In this document: in pieces, positions 7,001 through 8,752 of the stretch
How positions within the stretch are numbered: the first letter of the stretch is position 1
Layout of the letters: each line of letters begins with the position of its first letter
NCBI GenBank assembly: GCA_008501655.1
Contig: QQUK01000056.1
Coordinates: 1-8,752 of the forward strand
Direction of reading: 5' to 3'
Length of the DNA stretch: 8,752 nucleotides
Source of the DNA: Calditrichota bacterium
Lineage (GTDB): Bacteria; Zixibacteria; MSB-5A5; GN15; FEB-12
The notes under the pieces: generated by a model
What the model was told of the DNA's origin: nothing
The model's database searches: none
What the model saw: the letters and a program-made list of their open reading frames with translations, nothing else
Position numbers and translations under genes: made by a program

Positions 7001-7126
7001 GATGAGCTTGAGGAACTCTATCTTGATATAGTTGATGAAATCAGCTCTGACTATGAGCGGGATCAGCTATACAATGAGATTGACAGACGGCGGGCAAAAG
7101 CTAAACGATCATCAAGATTTGATTAA
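4067..7126 (+). CDS. BlaR1-like M56 metallopeptidase with Asp-rich linker and ten 34-residue SDY repeats
   Basis: This 1019-residue polytopic membrane protease has GGGGAG 5 bases before its ATG. Membrane helices lie near residues 18-36, 48-66, 143-164 and 353-373. The zinc site is HELAH (243-247) between helices 3 and 4, with LEREIAVD (281-288) supplying the likely third ligand Glu284. In BlaR1 this domain responds to an external sensor and triggers BlaI cleavage. Here the penicillin-binding sensor is absent, and no SxxK-SxN-KTG set is seen. About 640 residues, expected in the periplasm, hold a Ser/Thr-rich stretch, an Asp-rich D-x-D-P tract (456-493), a beta-rich module (about 526-620), and ten 34-residue repeats (686-1010) before a basic tail. 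It forms an operon with the upstream BlaI-type gene. The peptidase assignment is firm. The ligand is unknown. Confidence 0.92.
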   Translation: MERVFNWLSSFSYTTLEIGINSIVIGLFLIILFVVCRRFMKYGLPNLRYMTLWTILLAILIIPMFTVSYGNDFFKSTTSHSSYKPATKIQNYNPPTTRAVNSKNKTTIQTPAAPAKTAGVELTPKTFTADDKAETKVASINFMKLLPLLIFLGYISAVCLLLYKISQSYFSIREIKKSAKLMNRFHPFDKAVKELGLKRNVRFGISPDTSIPIAAGFLNPMILLPENLMEELTEDELHIVLLHELAHLKRWDDYSKLGQKCIESLWFFHPVVKWIVNQIDLEREIAVDDLVIKKTGSADRYAECLTRLMQLTTGTGTSLIPGVYSDKKQIFKRFEEILMNKRKDKRKLSPVKTTGILTVAAVLVVAVLQITPVIALPGTHMTYQEMLDHLEQTISDTEQANELTSSSNSTVTPVASVVWEGDNNSKSQSVAYVVYPRTQAYAQANAIALATSVKQDTDLDLDSDIDVDPDIDIDPDIDIDPDFDFDVDPDLDDIYGLRDRDGFLQRIVDWSNEFTSNFGTGTSITSDDDGSVSVYISDRRYKLKAKFAGEIEFTDNDRAVKSISKDGFIAIYEKDGSDEHEIDIISDKNGALDIVYLVDDNKQEFDDDGKKWFAEVLEKLYYRTGLNYKKRVDRIFSEEGVDGVIDELDKIESGYVIRLYMTALLNHTDLTDNEYGKVIQIAGDKIESDYEKAELLIGISQSIKHNPDLVEDYVQAVGTLDSDYETRRVLSEISLDKNTDKKIIKKVLEISKNIDSDYERAELLIEIADVCSDDESLAESYVEALADIDSDYEKRRVFTALGKRSKLTSASLNELIILAQDLDSDYEKAEFLIDLSEMCENDPEAQMQLLKAVSTLDSDYETNRVLSNNNFDCDSQSELVLAKLDLLTNISSDYEKVQGLVDHAECASHNNVVRARYLYALREIASDYDKKRALMEIIDESEINDEMVIEYITACRLIYSDYDKGEVLKELAEYVRGKDELEELYLDIVDEISSDYERDQLYNEIDRRRAKAKRSSRFD
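5432..5545 (+). repeat. Asp-rich D-x-D-P coding repeat inside the M56 gene
   Basis: Codons 456-493 encode alternating Asp and hydrophobic residues punctuated by Pro (units such as DIDIDP and DVDP), with roughly half of the residues Asp. At DNA level it is a run of GAT-ATT-like units, many GATATTGAT or variants with differing third bases, so it is not a recent perfect microsatellite. It joins the membrane peptidase to the extracytoplasmic modules. Confidence 0.85.
6122..7096 (+). repeat. Ten tandem 34-codon (102-bp) repeats encoding S-D-Y helical hairpins
   Basis: The Tyr of each S-D-Y core falls at residues 690, 724, 758, 792, 826, 860, 894, 928, 962 and 996, a period of exactly 34 with no insertions. 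A degenerate unit with SGY at 653-655 precedes them. Each unit reads roughly (I/L)-x-S-D-Y-(E/D)-(K/T/R)-x-x-x-L, then a variable acidic turn, then a second amphipathic stretch. This fits a two-helix alpha-solenoid repeat of TPR-like length, though no TPR consensus residues are seen. Codons differ between units, so the array is old. Confidence 0.92.
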
Positions 7127-7146
7127 CAGACTCCATCTTATCTCCG

Positions 7147-7183
7147 ATTTCAGCCGGTTGCTGTGAAGTTTATCGGCTGAAAT
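7147..7183 (+). terminator. Hairpin after the M56 gene
   Basis: A 10-bp perfect stem (7147-7156 with 7174-7183) closes a 17-base loop, 20 bases after the stop of the M56 gene. It is followed by only a short, interrupted T stretch. It may be a first, weak terminator or an RNA-stabilising hairpin ahead of the strong one at 7190. Confidence 0.5.
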
Positions 7184-7189
7184 TTATTT

Positions 7190-7233
7190 AAATCTCCTTT
7201 TGTTTTATTTTGAAAAACAAAAGGAGATTTTTT
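7190..7233 (+). terminator. Strong intrinsic terminator, 17-bp perfect stem
   Basis: The arms 7190-7206 and 7214-7230 are perfectly complementary around a 7-base loop. The 3' arm runs into T7228-T7233. The 5' arm begins with AAA after an AT-rich stretch, so it could also stop transcription from the other strand. It separates the repressor/M56 unit from the corA unit. Because corA starts only 38 bases further on, its promoter must overlap this region or corA depends on read-through. Confidence 0.85.
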
Positions 7234-7271
7234 ATGTTAGGAAGAGATAATCTCTTGAGAGGAGTTTGAAT

Positions 7272-8345
7272 GTGAATAATCATATTTCAAAAAAATTAGG
7301 TATGAAACCGGGTGCGGTTGTCTATGTAGGGAAAAAACGGGATGATGCAGTTACAATTGATGCGATTTCATATACTAATGATGAAGAGACAATACATACG
7401 AACTTAACTGTTTCCGATGCTTTAGGGCTGCTTTCAAATGACCGTATCTGCTGGATAAATATTAATGGCATACATAACTCCGAGATAATTAAACAGTTTG
7501 GTGTTGCTCTTGAGATACATGACCTTTCATTAGAGGATATCGCAAATTCACGCCAGCGTCCGAAACTTGATGAGGACAAAAACAGTATCTTCATTGTTTC
7601 TAAAATGCTATCCGGTTCTGAGACAAGTACAAAAATCAAAGTTGAGCAGGTATCAATTCTTTTTGGAAAAAATTGGGTGCTTACTTTTCAGGAAGAGGAT
7701 GGCGATGTATTTGATTATGTCCGTAAACGGCTGATAAATACCAAACCGCGGATTCGGTTTTTGAATCCGGATTATTTAGCATATGCTTTGCTTGATGCAA
7801 TTGTAGATCATTATTTTATCGTGCTTGAGAAACTTGGTGAAGATATAGAAAGTTTGGATGAAGAGGTAACGGAGAATCCAAGTCCTGAACAGTTAAATGA
7901 TATCCGGGTATTGAAAAAGCAGCTGGTGCAGCTGCGAAAATCAGTCTGGCCGTTGCGTGAGGTTGTCAGTTCCTTTGACCGTACCGAATCTGATTTGGTG
8001 CATAAAGTTACCAAGCCGTATATCCGTGATTTGTATGAACATGTTATACAAGTGATAGATACCGTCGAGACATACCGTGATTTAGTAGCAGGACTATTGG
8101 ATTTATATCATACCGGTATCTCCAACCGGATGAACGAAGTGATGAAAACTCTGACAATTTTTGCTTCAATTTTTATCCCGCTGGGGTTTTTAGCCGGTGT
8201 CTATGGAATGAATTTTGATACATCTGTTTCACCCTTAAATCTCCCTGAATTAGGGTTTGAGTATGGGTATATCATGTTTTGGTCGCTTGCAGTTTGTATT
8301 GGAGGAGGACTCCTTCTCTTTTTCCGTAAAAAGAATTGGTTTTAA
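7272..8345 (+). CDS. corA: CorA-family magnesium/cobalt transporter
   Basis: CorA forms a pentameric inner-membrane channel that takes up Mg2+ (and Co2+). The 357-residue protein has a large cytoplasmic alpha/beta N-domain, a long stalk helix (about residues 200-290), and two C-terminal membrane helices. The signature YGMNFD lies at the end of the first helix (Gly-Met-Asn at 312-314), and the tail KKNWF is the basic CorA end. Other family blocks are WININGIH, LEIHDLSLEDI and R-Q-R-P-K-L-D. The frame extends to TTG-7266, but GAGGAG at 7259-7264 leaves only one base before that codon. It is 7 bases from GTG-7272, which I take as the start. A mscS-type gene follows 14 bases after the stop, so the two are probably co-transcribed. 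Confidence 0.95.
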   Translation: MNNHISKKLGMKPGAVVYVGKKRDDAVTIDAISYTNDEETIHTNLTVSDALGLLSNDRICWININGIHNSEIIKQFGVALEIHDLSLEDIANSRQRPKLDEDKNSIFIVSKMLSGSETSTKIKVEQVSILFGKNWVLTFQEEDGDVFDYVRKRLINTKPRIRFLNPDYLAYALLDAIVDHYFIVLEKLGEDIESLDEEVTENPSPEQLNDIRVLKKQLVQLRKSVWPLREVVSSFDRTESDLVHKVTKPYIRDLYEHVIQVIDTVETYRDLVAGLLDLYHTGISNRMNEVMKTLTIFASIFIPLGFLAGVYGMNFDTSVSPLNLPELGFEYGYIMFWSLAVCIGGGLLLFFRKKNWF

Positions 8346-8359
8346 ATTTGGAGTAAATG

Positions 8360-8752
8360 ATGGATCTTAAAAATATATCTCAGGAATTTGTTAGCTGGTT
8401 TGCCGGAATCGGTTTCAAACTGGCGATAATCATTGGATTGACAATTGTTGCTCTTATTATTGTCCGAATGATTACCAAGCGTTTTGTCAAAATTTATGTC
8501 GATAAACATGCTAAAGATGTGGAAATGCAGAAACGGGCGGAAACCCTGGGAAAGATGTTTAACTATTTTCTGGTTCTGACTGTATTTTCAGTTTCGCTTA
8601 TGCTTGTTTTAGACCTGTTTGGCGTCAAGCTGGGACCGCTCTTAGCTGCTGCCGGTGTTGTGGGTGTCGCAATCGGCTTTGGCACACAGCATCTGGTTCA
8701 GGATCTTTTAAACGGATTTTTTATTATGCTTGATGATGAGATCCGGGAAGGG
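8360..8752 (+). CDS. MscS-family small-conductance mechanosensitive channel, 3'-truncated by window
   Basis: The frame is open to the window end (131 residues seen). MscS channels release solutes when membrane tension rises on osmotic downshock. Two N-terminal membrane helices (about residues 18-38 and 67-88) precede the pore-lining helix LGPLLAAAGVVGVAIGFGTQ, whose Gly/Ala pattern is the family hallmark. HLVQDLLNGFFIMLDDEIREG then starts the beta-domain. Two consecutive ATGs exist (8357 and 8360). GGAG at 8350-8353 is 3 bases from the first and 6 from the second, which favours 8360. It lies directly downstream of corA. The C-terminal cytoplasmic cage is outside the window, so the subfamily cannot be told. 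Confidence 0.9.
   Translation, partial: MDLKNISQEFVSWFAGIGFKLAIIIGLTIVALIIVRMITKRFVKIYVDKHAKDVEMQKRAETLGKMFNYFLVLTVFSVSLMLVLDLFGVKLGPLLAAAGVVGVAIGFGTQHLVQDLLNGFFIMLDDEIREG

Noticed and set aside
6122..7096. Canonical TPR repeats
   Set aside because: The 34-residue period matches TPR, but the TPR consensus (W4, G8, Y11, A20, A27, P32) is not seen. S-D-Y is the fixed core, so only a TPR-like helical hairpin is suggested.
4067..7126. Beta-lactam sensing by the M56 protein
   Set aside because: The C-terminal half has no SxxK/SxN/KTG penicillin-binding motifs in the right order. It is made of an acidic tract, a beta-rich module and repeats, so a beta-lactam resistance role should not be assumed from the BlaI/BlaR1 names.

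Overview
The window reads as a chromosomal segment from a Gram-negative bacterium. All recognisable genes lie on the + strand. Three genes point to a two-membrane envelope: a lipopolysaccharide-export lipoprotein (LptC-like), an outer-membrane beta-barrel ending in Phe, and periplasm-facing modules. IspG shows the MEP isoprenoid route. Base composition is moderately AT-rich. The proteins do not look like close relatives of enterobacterial ones, and I suspect an uncultured or candidate-phylum lineage of the FCB/Zixibacteria kind. That placement is a guess from style, not something the sequence proves.

Layout, left to right: (1) the 3' part of ispG, followed by a good intrinsic terminator. (2) About 330 bp of non-coding DNA packed with short palindromic repeats, including two nearly identical 27-bp hairpin units. 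(3) A secreted beta-barrel that I read as a divergent omptin-family outer-membrane protease with its catalytic Asp/Asp and Asp/His pairs present. Two bases after its stop comes a small alkyltransferase-like (ATL) DNA-repair protein with PWHRV in place of the PCHRV active site. (4) An LptC-like lipoprotein. (5) A two-gene BlaI/BlaR1-type unit: a BlaI-family repressor with a palindrome in its upstream region, then a 1019-residue M56 metallopeptidase. (6) Two hairpins, the second a 17-bp perfect stem with a T-run. (7) A corA-mscS transport pair, the mscS-like gene cut by the window end.

The most interesting item is the M56 protein. In classical BlaR1 a penicillin-binding sensor follows the fourth membrane helix. 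Here that place is taken by an Asp-rich D-x-D-P tract, an unrecognised beta-rich module, and ten tandem repeats of exactly 34 residues keyed on S-D-Y. The repeats alternate in a 68-residue super-period, with Glu and Arg alternating at one position. With the adjacent BlaI-type repressor this looks like a transmembrane proteolytic signalling pair whose input is probably not a beta-lactam. Its target genes cannot be read from the window, beyond likely autoregulation.
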